From assembly GCA_022497145.1 (NCBI GenBank), contig MU385902.1:1-64000 (forward strand): a stretch of DNA of 64,000 bases. The letters run 5' to 3'. This DNA comes from Rostrohypoxylon terebratum (taxonomy: Eukaryota > Ascomycota > Sordariomycetes > Xylariales > Hypoxylaceae). Under the pieces are notes generated by a model. It saw nothing but the letters and a program-made list of their open reading frames with translations. It did not search any database and had not been told where the DNA came from. Position numbers and translations under genes: made by a program. The first letter of the stretch is position 1, and every line of letters begins with the position of its first letter. Positions 12,213-24,090 of this stretch are shown here, piece by piece.

Positions 12213-12723
12213 AACCACATTGGCTGAAATGCGGAGGATTATATACAAGTTGCGATGTTGAGAAGGCGGAAACGAGGACTATGTACATATGTCATAAGTG
12301 GAAGCACGAACCTTGGAGTGTGAAAATCGTAAAAGATCTGATAAAAGATCCGAAAATTGATAAGAGGAGATTTAGCGGCACTTACCAGTTTTAGGTATGT
12401 ACAATACATTGTACATTGTAGTACATAGCATAGGTACCTTTTTTTTCGTCCGCGGATCGTCATAGCTCCCACTGCATTTTGCATCTTAGGTCCGGCAATC
12501 TTATGGGCATCTATCTACCCGCCTTGCGCTTGCAATGTCAATTCAGCTGTACCACCAACAGCCCTGACATTCAAACGGCACCGACTCAATTAGTAAATAA
12601 CCTTATTTACATTATTCTACTAATAGTCGAAAGATCCATATAGATCCGAGATCTTAGCTATTTCAACCTTGAGACCTCAATTTTGATCCTTCCTCTGTAT
12701 TTCATAATTTCGGTCGAAACACC
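12213..12723. promoter_or_regulatory. Bidirectional promoter of the mitochondrial gene pair
   Basis: The 511 bp between two head-to-head start codons must carry both promoters. It is AT-rich, with short TGTACATTGTA-like repeats around 12401-12425 and a T-tract followed by GTCCGCGG at 12438-12455. No specific factor site is claimed. Confidence 0.5.
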
Positions 12724-13686
12724 ATGAATTGTCAACGACAATTTTGGCGGGCAGCGCTGCGAACGTCCCCGACAACAACAGCAACAGCAACAACAACAAC
12801 AACACACACCACCCGCCGTTTCTCCCAATTCCCGACCGGGCCTTTCCAAGCTCCCCAAGGAGCTATTCCCTTACCGTACATTACAGAAGTGACAGTAAGC
12901 GAATGCAATGAAGTCTGCGCGAAGACTAAGAAAGCTAACTGGACAGTCCGGTGGTTGGAGGACATGTTCGTAGTTTCGGATTCGCCGATAATTTGAAACC
13001 ACCTTACTGATGTTGTCGTATAGATGATATCTTCTCCAAATTACTACAAGTATGCTAGCTTCTATTATGCTTCCTATTACCTCCTTACGTCCCGTTAACC
13101 TCAAGTAACAAATCAGGAACGAATAGTATGTCTTAACGGACCTATAGATGACACGGTATCTGCCTCGATCGTTGCGCAACTGCTCTGGCTAGAGTCCGAT
13201 AATCCAGATAAACCAATCACCATGTACATACACTCGCCGGGTGGCTCCGTGACAGCTGGGCTTTCCATCTACGACACGATGTCCTATATTCGCTCACCGG
13301 TGTCGACAGTGTGTCTGGGTCAGGCCGCCTCGATGGGTTCACTACTTCTTACAGGGGGCGAAAAGGGGAAACGATTTGCCCTACCGCACAGCAGCATCAT
13401 GATTCACCAACCACTAGGCGGGACGCAGGGACCAGCTAGCGACATCTTGATTTATGCGAACCAGATACAGCGCACCCGCGACCAGGTTAACGAGATCTAC
13501 CGGAAACATCTCAATGCGGCATTTGACCATGAGAAGTATAACCTGAAAGATATCGAAGAGTTGATGGAGCGCGACAAGTACTTGACCGCGCAGGAAGCAA
13601 AAGATATGGGTATCGTGGATGAGATCCTCACTAAGAGAGACGACAAAAAGCCTACGAGCAACAAGGAAACCAACAGCAGCACATAA
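12724..13686 (+). CDS. clpP: Mitochondrial ATP-dependent Clp protease proteolytic subunit
   Basis: Model: 12724-12894, 12947-12965, 13024-13049, 13117-13686, giving 261 aa. Exons 2 and 3 are only 19 and 26 nt. They are required to rebuild the conserved N-terminal strand: exon 1 ends PYITEVT, exon 2 gives SGGWRT, exon 3 gives YDIFSKLLQ and exon 4 starts ERIVCLNGPIDD. The catalytic triad is Ser144 (GQAASMG), His169 (IMIHQP) and Asp225 (MERDKYL). The N-terminus is an Arg/Thr-rich mitochondrial presequence with a CAACAA-type repeat at about 12778-12805. ClpP forms a double heptameric barrel in the matrix and works with ClpX to degrade proteins. S. cerevisiae lacks it, while filamentous fungi keep it. 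The ATG sits in a good context (ACCATGA). Confidence 0.95.
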
Positions 13687-16600
13687 AACCAACCAATTGG
13701 CTAGGAAATATACCAATCCTGATCAGATGGCTCGAGTCTTGACAAATCATTCCCCCAATCATCCCCCAGCCATCCCCATTGCGATTATGAGGCGAGACTA
13801 AATTCAGTTTCGTGTCAGAGCAAGGAAAGCCCTAGCTTGGCTTCTAGTACAGCATACTGTTTCTTCTGAGATCCAACGGCATATGCCATCCCATGCTATA
13901 CCATGTTATACCATGTGTCTCGGTAATTCTTTCGAGGTGATTGTCGACACTATACCGAAGCAGTGAACCCTGAAAAAGATGAAATGGATAGTCGCCTCAA
14001 TTACTTAAGCTAGCTCACAGAAACTCCAGTATGCCACCTTGCTGTAACTCACCTATGCAGCTCTTAGGCTATTACCTACCTACATAGTAGAGTCCAGACT
14101 TGCCAGCCCTTGAGGTATTAAGTTATTAACCTTGAAATTTTTAGTGGCCGGGGCCATGGACGTGCACGACCCATCCAAGAACGTATTGTAGTATCCGGGC
14201 TACGCGGGACTGCCCAGTTGCTAGACTATGAGCCCTCGTTATGTATGTACCTGTATTGCAGGTATAGGTATTGTTATCATCGTACGCTCTAGTGTAGGTA
14301 TGGACGGGTTGTATCTACACTATACCTACCTACCTATTACCATAATATTACCCCTATTACCTATTACCTAGGTCTTAACAAATTCTAGATCGATGGTCCA
14401 CGTGGCCCACAGCCGACATTGCGCTGCCGTACTACCCTACCCAGACAGCCAGGCCACCAACACTGGGTGACACCAACGGACGAATCTAAGCACACGGGTA
14501 CCTAGGTCCTAGTTCCTAGGTCCTAGAAGCGCGCTCGCAGTATCCGATGTGTGACATTCGAAAGCCGTCAGCCGTAGCCTTGCCATAAAAAGGCAGGCCC
14601 TCAACCCTGTCGTAGGATGACAGTACATATTACACATACACACAAGACCGGGGATTGGCCTAAATACGGCAGGGAATATTATTCTGAAAAGCTTCTGGAA
14701 GAAAAAGAAGCGGTTGTGGCTTGGGGAATCTTTATGCGCTGACTGGTGTGATCTCCACGGATCCGCGGCAATAGGAGCGACGCACAGATAATAGATTGCG
14801 ACAGATCATTCGTTGTCCAAATCGTTTTTTTTAAAACATCTAGTGTATTAGTAGGAGTAGTACTTCGTACATAGTAGTAATATCAAGCATCTGTCACTAG
14901 CCTAGGGAAATACCGTTGAAATCCGAGAGTGGGGTCTTAAAGGCCGGGAAGACTACTAATAGTACCTAGTGTAGGTATTTAAAGTTGTAAACCGAGGACC
15001 GAGTTACCGTATCCTTTTAAGTTCGGAACTAAGGTCTTTTTAACGTTAAAATTTAAACTAATTAAATGTTACGAACCAGTCTACTACTTCTGTCTAACTG
15101 ACTTCGTAGAGCGGATACGTACCCTGGGGTACTTGGTTTTAAGGTAACAATACTGTAGGGTTGACGATTCTGTTCGTAAAAGAGATTTCATGGGACTCTA
15201 TATTCAAGTGCAGTCTGAATACTTAGATTGAAAGCTGAGGAACTAAAAACTAAATACAGTAGGAAATTTCCATTCTTCTTATACTAAATCCTTGTGTCCA
15301 TAAAGTTGGTGAGTTGTGATTGTCCTTGTGAGTTGATCTTAACTTATTGAATCGAACTTGATTCAACGCCAAGACTTTGACTAGGTCACGTGACCTTTGG
15401 GTGATGTTTTGTCCGTTCTGATATGGGGAAGTTGTAACAAAATAAATAACCTTTATACATAAAATAATAAAACCATCGAAAGGTTTCGCCGAACCCGTTA
15501 TACGTATAATAGTCTATTATACCGTATTATACATTATATTATACGGTATTATATTTTTGGTATAATACTTCGCGCAACCCTAATAGGCACTAGGTAATAG
15601 GTAACTTACCCAGTGAACACCCCATTTCATTGGTCCCCACTTGATCCTATCCTATCCAATCCGGTCCCATTTTCCTTTCCATCTTCGTTCCTTGATCCAT
15701 CATCCGTCATCCATCCGTCCATCCATCCATGATTCCATCCATGATTCCATTTCCAAGTTCATACTCATAATTGCCTACTTTGTATCCTCCCATGCTGCCA
15801 TGTCGCCATGCTGCCCCATGCTGCCCATGCCAATCTCGCCATACTGGTAAACTCCTCGTTCTCTCTTATTTGTCCCCTTCGTTGCTAGCGTCATCTTTGC
15901 TGCATATTTCCGACATACCGTACCTAATAGTGTATACTACGGTCTAGATATCGTCCCCTCCTCTTGGCTCCCCTTCTCTCCTAGCCTCCTTTTAGTATGG
16001 ATACCTACTCTAAGTAGTACTACTACATAGTATGTAATCATCGCCAGCGGGTATCAGGAAATACAGGAAACACAGGAAACGTCTTGCGCCACGGACTTAT
16101 ATCGTACCAGCGTAGGACGAAAAGGGACGGGGAAAAAAAGGCACGCGAAGCTACCTCGCTCCACTGGCCTATACTATGTACACACCAAGAAGCCCCGAGT
16201 CACCAGCTTCGTTTCCAACAAACTCCACCGATACTACGATACTACGATACTACGGTATTGTTACCTACGTCAATGCAAGGCATCCTGCGACCTTACCTGC
16301 TATAGGTCCTACCCTACCTCAGCACCTTGTCTTTTCCCTTCTCCTGAATTTCTCCTGCGTCTCTAGAGTTCTTAAGACGACTACTATGATTGCCATCATT
16401 GCTTTGATTGCCTACTAAATACTCGAGCCGCCCCCACTCGATACTACACGTTACGGAATATCCGATTGATATCGTTCTACTGCCTTCGTCCTTCGTTACC
16501 GTTTATAGCGCCTTTCTCGCCTTTTTACCACCCGGTATTGTCGTTATTCTTCTCGTAACAAAATTCACATTCCTCCCTCTACTTATTGGACATTGAAAGT

Positions 16601-16912
16601 ATTATCCTGCTATACATACCTAGGACCCAGGTATGCAAACCAGTTTTTATTTTTAGGGTTGCCTGTTGTGATCTACTCAGTTCTCGTTTCCCCTATATTA
16701 TTGCTTTTTTTTCCACTCAGCGCTTGAGGGCGTTCTCCGGTTGAAACCATTAAGACGAAGGTGATCCCTGTGGCGTCCGCTCGCGACGAAGCAGATTAGC
16801 TTAAATCCTACCCATCTACCAGCTACCAGCTACCAGTTACCTACTCTTATCCTTTTCAACGACGTTGTCAAGTTGGAGGAGTTTTCGGAATCGTTGGACT
16901 ACATTAATAAAA
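13687..16912. other. Long intergenic region upstream of the Clr5-domain gene
   Basis: This 3.2 kb stretch has no convincing gene. It holds dispersed CCTAGG/TACCTAGG palindromes (for example 14498-14526), an AT palindrome cluster at 15496-15580, and from about 15640 to 16860 a pyrimidine-rich plus strand with simple repeats (CATC units near 15700-15755, CGATACTA octamers at about 16229-16253) that looks like a long leader or promoter of the downstream gene. Confidence 0.5.
15496..15580. repeat. AT-rich palindrome cluster
   Basis: Several overlapping inverted repeats made of TATAATA and TATACGGTAT units. The outer arms ATACCGTAT and ATACGGTAT face each other around 15519-15549, and TATAATAGTCTATTATA is a second palindrome just before. 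It could extrude as a hairpin. No gene function can be read from it. Confidence 0.6.
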
Positions 16913-18693
16913 ATGCATAACGACTTCACATTTTCCGTCAATAATTACGTACCGGATCCCAATGCCGCAATGATGCTTCCTTATCGGAGCCCGTCGGTAT
17001 CGACTCCGGTTATACAGACCCTCTCTCCGGAGCAGTCTCCTCCCGCCGGCGACACCAGTCCTTCTGATACTAGCAGTGTATCCAAACACGATGCCGACCC
17101 TGTCAAGCCGACGGCGACTCACATGCAGACGGTGTTCTCTTCTCAAACCGGAGAGGCGCATCCTTCGCAGCAACATTCGGCCCAAGTATGGGAATCCCAT
17201 AAAGCCGAGATAAGGAGGTTATATCTCGATGAGAATAGACCTCTAAAAGAAGTCATGGCGATCATGCGACAGAAAGGCTTCAGAGCGACGTGAGCTAATG
17301 GTTCATTCTAACTTTGTCTAGATTCATTCTACTAATTAACTCCGGCAGTGTGAGGATGTACAAGTCACGCTTTGACAAGTGGGGTTTTAGCAAGAACAAC
17401 AGCAAAAAGGATGTTGTCGCGATGCTTCAGGTTCAGCGTCAACGGAATGCCGTCGGGAAACGTACGACATTCCATCGCAACGGGAAGGAGGTTGCAATCG
17501 ATGCATACCTCAAGCGAAAAGGCATTTCTCAATACGACCTCGTTGAACCCGGCTTATCTGAGAAGCTCCCCGAGAACCTGCGGTGTCTTACACCACCTCC
17601 CGAAAGTCCTAAGAACCTTGCAGCCCCGGGCAATCTGTCACTGCAAGAACTCGTCTTGCAATGCACCAGAGATTTAGCCTGGAATTGGTATTGCCCACCT
17701 GATACCCCGCTGGTCGCGTGCGCGGCGCACTACCGTGGTGACGAAGTACGTTGCGCCATCACAGACATCACCAACGCAGATTGGTTATTTTCCGTCGGCC
17801 ATTTTGAGAGAGGAGGTGCCATGTGCGAACAGGGGTTTAAGTCCTTGCATATGATGTTCAAGAAGCCATCGATATACGGGCTCTTGCACTTGCTAATTAC
17901 CGTGCTTGACGCTTCAAATAAGGGGATTGTGAAGGAAGTATGGAGGTATCTCGCCGCATATTCGGCAACGATTCGAGCCGACGGTCCCCTGGCGCGACTC
18001 TTTCAAGGGATATGGAAATATATGAGCACTCACGATTATGAGGAATACTGGAACTTCATTTTCGAATGCACGGAAAAACTACTCTTGATCGAGGAACAGC
18101 ATTCGGGCCTCCCGGCGGATACACTAGCGAGGCTCTATCCTATATTGTTTATTCCGAGAGCCTACCAGTACAGGTCTCAACCTTATCGCCGTCTCCAGAG
18201 CCGTTGCGATTTCCAAAAGCTGGTCCAAGGACCCATGCCAATAGCTATAGAAGAACTTACTGTCTTCCAAGCAACCGAATTGTTGATTCTAGGAAACCAG
18301 ACACTGTGGCAAGGCGAGCGCGTTTTCAAACTTGCCAATACGGTCCTCGAGAACACGAAAAGCATCGCATATAATACCGAATTCTTTGTCTACATCGCGA
18401 TCACCTCACTCGCGCACTACCACCGAAATCAATATTTGTTACTTGACGATCCAATTGCCAAAGCATCAAATCATCAACTGTCGGTGCATTACCTCGAACA
18501 GATCGTGTCGGTGATGGAAGGCAAATGGGATCCCGACATGGGGTACCTGCTTGGAGAACTAGAGCGGCTCGAGCATTGGTATAGGGAAGCCGGCGATATT
18601 GTTAAAGCGGACGCCGCACATACCAGATGGATAAACGCCCTCGACGCGATACCGAAAGACTTCGAGAGGGGAAAGAAGGGCATATTGCATTAG
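16913..18693 (+). CDS. Clr5-domain protein
   Basis: Model: 16913-17289 and 17349-18693, with a 59-bp intron (GTGAGC...CGGCAG), 573 aa. The open frame continues upstream without an ATG, so the first ATG (AAAATGCAT) is taken. Residues about 98-165, read across the junction (WESHKAEIRRLYLDENRPLKEVM ... RMYKSRFDKWGF, shown in parts), form a Clr5 domain. This is a Myb/HTH-like N-terminal domain of many filamentous-fungal proteins, named after the S. pombe silencing factor. The preceding 95 residues are Pro/Ser/Thr-rich and disordered. The remaining 400 residues are helical with no named domain that I recognise. A role in transcription or chromatin is likely from the domain alone; no target is known. 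Confidence 0.88.
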
Positions 18694-19964
18694 CGTGGGA
18701 AGTACCTTGCTTCATTGTATTCATTGTATTACTACTAGGCTGTGCTACGTGAGGCCTGCCGCTGGAAGAAAAAGGGATGTATGGCGTGTCTAGGTATCTT
18801 GGATATACCCACGGATTAGGATTTGAGCGTCGGCGTCGTGACTGGGCATTGACTTACGAAGCCTTCTTTTAGTGAGTGTGCTTGATTTGCTCCTGCTAGG
18901 GATAAGACAAATCATATGGATGCCATATATTACCATCTACCGTGTTTATTGACACGACTACTTGTATACCTTTGAAATCAATATCGAATTCATTTGCACA
19001 TCTTATTCCGCACTTACCTACCTAGTACCTACGGGAACATTTCCGTCGATGACGAGTCAAGATAGGTGGCGCTTGCGATGGCTGATAGCATGACCTATGA
19101 GATGTTGAGGTGTAAGACGAGCTGCGCCAAAGCGGAGATTACCTTGGAATGGCCCAGGGTCTTGTGAATGAGACATGGCTTCGAATATTGATAAGTAACT
19201 TGCCCCTATTGCGCCGGTCACCAATTTTTATCTGACGATTAAAGGTACCTAATGTAATATGTATCCCTACTGCGTACCTACTGCGTACCTACTTCGTACC
19301 TCTTCCAATTTGGAAAAAAAATAGGTACCTGGGTCCTGGGTACGTTGCGTTGTCAACGAACGAAGCTCTACCGTTACGGACACTTCGGTAACAGGCAGAC
19401 AGCCAGACCCGACGTTTACGTTTACGCCGAGTACTATTTTATGATTTTATGCTTTAACTTGTGCCACCCCAGAATTGAATCGTCGAATGAGAAACGAAAG
19501 TTGTATTAACATCTTTTGGATTCTATTCGCATCTGTACCTAGGTAGACTGATCACCGTCTTCCCCGGCTTCGACCAGTCATAAACCCGGTTTACGTAGGT
19601 AATTGGAGAAATTGAGGGGAAAGCGAGGCAGAAAGAGCTGACCGCGGGAACCCCACGTATTGCGCAGACGCGCAGTACCGCAGCATTGCATTTTGATCCG
19701 GTGATACAGCAAGTACAGGTAGAGTATATATCAAACTGCATCGGCACCCGCCCTCTCAATGAATAGGAAATTCAACAGAAATTTCTAATCTTTCTAGACA
19801 TTCTAGACCTTCCCCTAACGTTCCTCCACTCCCCTTTTCTATCCTTTCCTCACCTTCCTTCAACTCACCTTCATCCGTCTCCCCCCCCTTTCTATTCAAA
19901 CCTACCTTGCAATAACCATATATCATCAACAATTCAAATCTCACAGTCCAATCAATACCTTCCA
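18694..19964. other. Intergenic
   Basis: 1.27 kb between two genes on the same strand. It contains repeated CTGCGTACCTA units at about 19266-19299 and a GGTACCTGGGTCC-type palindrome near 19323. The last 200 bp are pyrimidine-rich, as expected of a leader. No gene is seen. Confidence 0.55.
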
Positions 19965-20126
19965 ATGGCATCCGAAGAGATTCATGAGTGCATCGCCAGC
20001 GCCACTATATGGTACTGCTGCAGGTGCGATGATTGCGGACACCGCCCTGTCATCCCGGAGTCTGGGAATCTGGGATTGGGTACTGGAGGCTCAGGCTTCC
20101 ACGCCAGTAGCCACCAAGATGGCTAA
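19965..20126 (+). CDS. Short Cys-rich ORF (53 aa), possible zinc peptide or uORF
   Basis: The ATG at 19965 has a good context (CCAATGGCA) and opens a 53-codon frame containing IWYCCRCDDCGHRP, a dense Cys/His cluster. WYCCxC followed by CxxCGH recalls short zinc-binding proteins of filamentous ascomycetes, here with the usual spacer missing. The frame differs from, and overlaps, the extended frame of the kinase-C2H2 gene that starts with an ATG at 19984. It could be a separate small protein, a decayed one, the first exon of an unrecognised splice form, or a regulatory upstream ORF. A chance frame cannot be excluded. Confidence 0.35.
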   Translation: MASEEIHECIASATIWYCCRCDDCGHRPVIPESGNLGLGTGGSGFHASSHQDG

Positions 20127-20463
20127 ACGTGGTGGTCATGTTGATACCGACTCTGGATTAAAATCCGTTGACCAGAGTCGCCGGAAACGGCCTGCGCGTC
20201 TGCTGCAGTTGAATCCCGCAAACTTCAGCACAGGTCAACCTACGCAAGGCCAAACGGATCACCCCAAGAACCCTCCCACCCGTTTACCCATTCACTCCTT
20301 TTTCACCGCGACAATGTGTAGAGCATTCAATCCCATATCAAACTCAGCTCTACCATGTATTCCCACCATCAACCCGGCGCATTCTATCCCAATAAATCAC
20401 GTTGGTGATGTATTTGGGACTCTCCCATTCATCTCTTCCCCTACACCTCCTCCCCTTTTCACC

Positions 20464-23400
20464 ATGCTCACCAAATCAATGTGCAGAGCACTCGATTCTA
20501 AATCGAGATCCTTTCTGCCAAATAATAATCTTAATATTCTCACCCCAACCTTAGTCAAAGAAGAATTGAAGAGAACTTTGCCCACGCTCCCTGAGTCTGT
20601 CCTAGACAACTATACGACACGGATCTTCGCAGAGCGCGGCGCAGATCACGGATGTCCTCGGTCGTCTGCCTTAACGACATACCTTGGCCTACCGGATTAC
20701 GAAAATACAAGACTTATCAAGACCTTCGTAATTCTTGTCCTACTCGACAAAGTAGCGAGCATCCAGTCGTTCATATTTGGAGGATTTACCGACTCTTTAC
20801 TCCCGATTCACCACTCTCCATTCTCAGATGAAAAAACATGGATGTACCCACTCCACCCCAAGCTGTCTTTCTGGCGTTGCTTCGACAACTGGCCATCGGC
20901 TAGCATCGAGATGTTCCTGGAAACGCAATGGATAGTTCTGTCCCCATTTCTAGGTAATGTAGAGAGGGACGTTCCTCTCTACAAGTTCAGTGCAGAAACC
21001 ATACTACCGGTGTTCGATAATGATAGCACAACAGAACCTGCAGTTCAAACAGGTGGGCATAGCATTGTGCGAAGAGTTAGAATCCATTCCTGGCATCACA
21101 ATTTCCGACAAGGCCAGGTGAGCTTCATGATCCAATAATTGACGTGAGTAAACGCTAAATATTGACCTACTTTCTAGAATGAATCCTATTTCGCTCTAAA
21201 AAAATTACATTCGCCGCACATCAAGGACTTTCGACGTGAGGTGGTCGCTCTAAGACGTTTTGTGATTTCGCCAAATGTACACATCATCAAGCTTCTGGCT
21301 GCATTTCAACATGGGACATCATTCTACTTGCTTTTCCCCTGGGCCGAAGGCGGCAACTTGCGCGCTTTTTGGAAAGACAATCCGAACCCAGTGATCAACA
21401 CGTCTTTCTTGACGTGGATTGTCGAACAATGCCTCGGCATTGCCACCGCCCTGCATCAAATCCATCATGGTTACCATACAGAGGCTACAGGTGCTGGAAA
21501 CAGCAACAGCCCAACAGATATCTCTTCCTACGGACTCCACGGGGATATAAAGCCCGCCAACATCCTCTTGTTTGAGGACGGCGCTCACAGTGAAAATCCT
21601 ATCTGGGTGCTTAGTGACTTCGGACTAAGCGGACTACACCACAAAGCTAATTGCGAGGGCAGTAACCGCCCAAAGGGATTTTCACCTACTTATCGAGCCC
21701 CGGAACTTGATACAAGATCAAATGTTGGCAGTTCTTATGACATTTGGTCCCTCGGATGCGTCCTTCTCGAGACAACTGTATGGTTACTTCGCGGCTGGGA
21801 TGGAGTTGGGTCTTTCGCTCTATCTCGAGTTGCTACCGGCAAGCCAGCTAAACAAGCCGGGTGGATTGACGACAAGTTCTTTGAACTTGTACCCCAACAA
21901 TCTCTAGGTGCGCCAAAAGCAGTCCTTAAGCCGAGCGTGGATCAGGTAACGGTTATGCCCCCATATAGACGGACCCATCTAATGTCCACGTAGTGCTTCG
22001 AACATCTTGTCGGGAGTCAATCAGCGAGCGCCTGCGTTGTTGATTTCCTGAACCTAATACGCGATGACCTACTTGATGTCGACTGGCAAACGAGGGCCAG
22101 CAGTTCATTTCTTTCCGAGAAGCTCCAGTGTCTCCGACAGAAATGCCTAGAAGATCCAGTGTACACAGTGGCCCTTCCGCGGCCACGCAAGCCGCCGTGG
22201 TCATATGAAGAATCTGCAAGCCTAACAGACAACAACTTAGCATTCAATTACGAAGTACAACCAATTCAGGTCAATATGGCCCAAATACCAACACTAAACG
22301 GACTGGATATGTATTGGTCCAATTTCGGAGAAAATCCCTACGATACGCATCAAAATACAGATATCTCACATGACGCCCCCATTAGTAGAATGGTCCTCTC
22401 AGATATTTTACCGAATGGCATGCAACAAGACGCGTTCCTTAGCCAATCCATGCCTATATTGAACCAACAGTCACCTAGTGAGGCCCTCTTCACGGCCCCC
22501 TCTGGTCGAAGGCGAACGTTGGACAACATGACAGGTCCCATCGACATGGGTGACCAGCGAAAGAAAAAGGCGCGCAAGAAAAAAGAACCGCTAACAAGAG
22601 ATGCCCTAATCGATCAGTCGTCAAGTATTACGAGCCGAGATAGCTCTCAGACAACCGCAAAGGGATCTACGGAGCTAATGAATACATCGAAAGACAAGCG
22701 ATATTTTGCATGTCCTTTTTACAAAAGAAATCCCACGAGATACAATACAAAAACCTGGAAAGCGTGTATCGGACCAGGCTGGGACATATCGAGGCTCAAG
22801 TTAGTCTTCACAACCTTGCTTCATTAAAAATCTCTACCTTCCTTGCACTCAAAAAGGTACGGGATCATGACTAATGATGATGTTTAGAGAGCATATTTAT
22901 CGTAACCATTCCTCTCGCTGCTATAGGTGTACTCGTTGCTTGAGCGAATTTCAGAGCGACTCCGACCTCCACGAACATTCTCGGTTAGATCCGCCGTGCC
23001 CAAAGCGAGATTCCGATGTAGATTTCGATACGATTGATGCGACACAGAAAAATCGAATCAGGAGTAAGGATAGAGGCCTCTCAGACGAGAAGAAGTGGGA
23101 CAATATCTACCGGATCATCTTCAAGTTGAATCCCACCGCCAAGATTCCGTCGCCCTGTGAGTACTCGGTCAGGAAATCATCATGATCAATGGAAACTAAT
23201 TGATATTTCAAAAGACTATGATACTATCGCGGATGGGGTTGACGAAGCCGCGACAGTGGAGAAGATCAAGGATCCCGGCTCACTGGCCGCATTCGAGACA
23301 TATCTTCATGACTGCCTAGCACATGATAATAATGGACAGGATGCGTCGGCAATCCAGAGCTGTCTCAATCTCGTCCAACGTTTCCAGGAAGGACACACTT

Positions 23401-23672
23401 ACTACCAGCCAAGAAGCACGATCGACATGCCATCTTTGACATTCGATTATCCGGACGATGCTACTAGGGCATCCGAATCGCAAGATCTACCTTCGCTGAC
23501 GACTGCGGACGATGTCACTACGGTACCTGAACCCGAGGCATTGAACGATACGGCATACTGGGATAGCTCATTTGAAGCACGCTTCAATGAGGTATTCTCG
23601 TCTGGTAAATCGTTTGATTTCTCCGATTCCTTGAACCTAGGATGCGATGGTGAGGTTTATCCAGGAGGTTAG
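20464..23672 (+). CDS. Protein kinase fused to a C2H2 zinc-finger region
   Basis: Model: 20464-21117, 21178-21945, 21994-22799, 22888-23156, 23215-23672; 984 aa; introns of 60, 48, 88 and 58 bp. The start at 20464 (ACCATGC) is chosen because family-like sequence begins after it; the frame also has ATGs at 20314 and 19984, which would add up to 160 low-complexity residues. Kinase motifs are FALKK (lysine about 226-227), HGDIKPANILL (Asp341), DFGLS (365-367), YRAPE and YDIWSLGCVLLE. After a basic linker (QRKKKARKKKE) comes the fungal C2H2 module: CPFYKRNP, CIGPGWDISRLKEHIYRNH (across the 22800-22887 intron), then CYRC...F...LHEHSR. Kinase-C2H2 fusions of this type are a recurrent filamentous-fungal family of unknown target; linking signalling to DNA or RNA binding is inference. 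Confidence 0.85.
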
Positions 23673-24090
23673 AGCAGTGAGCAGTGAGAATATTCATGAT
23701 AGTGTGTGTTTTATGTTTCATTTTCTTGGGTAGGCGTTTTTCCAGGTTTTCAGATGATACCCGTTGCGGATGTTATGATTGCGCAAGGGTGCGGGAGACG
23801 GCAAAAGCATGTACAGGAGCGATTCTCCTCTCAGGGTATCATCATCATGAGTTATGACAAGAAGACAATTCAATGACCCTTTTCTGGTTTTTTTTTTCTT
23901 TCTTTTTTTTTCTATGTGTTTTGGATATCTGGTATCTTTGGATAGAAACATATAAATATAAAAATCTGTAAGCAATGTGTTGAATGGTGAATCTGTTACA
24001 TGTACCCTCGTTTGTTTCTTCAGATCTCCACTTTCTCCGGTTTGGAAACGTGGAGGTATATAGACGTTATTTGTTGGCGTCAAAAGCATC
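23673..24090. other. Spacer upstream of tRNA-Trp with TATA-like box
   Basis: The 3' region of the kinase-C2H2 gene. It contains T-tracts at 23888-23912 and a TATATA-like box (GTATATAG, 24056-24063) about 30 bp before the 5' end of the tRNA, the distance at which TFIIIB can bind. No ORF is supported. Confidence 0.5.

Noticed and set aside
15641..16596. Several 60-80 codon frames upstream of the Clr5-domain gene
   Set aside because: All derive from pyrimidine-rich simple repeats (CATC, CGATACTA) and do not join by splicing.
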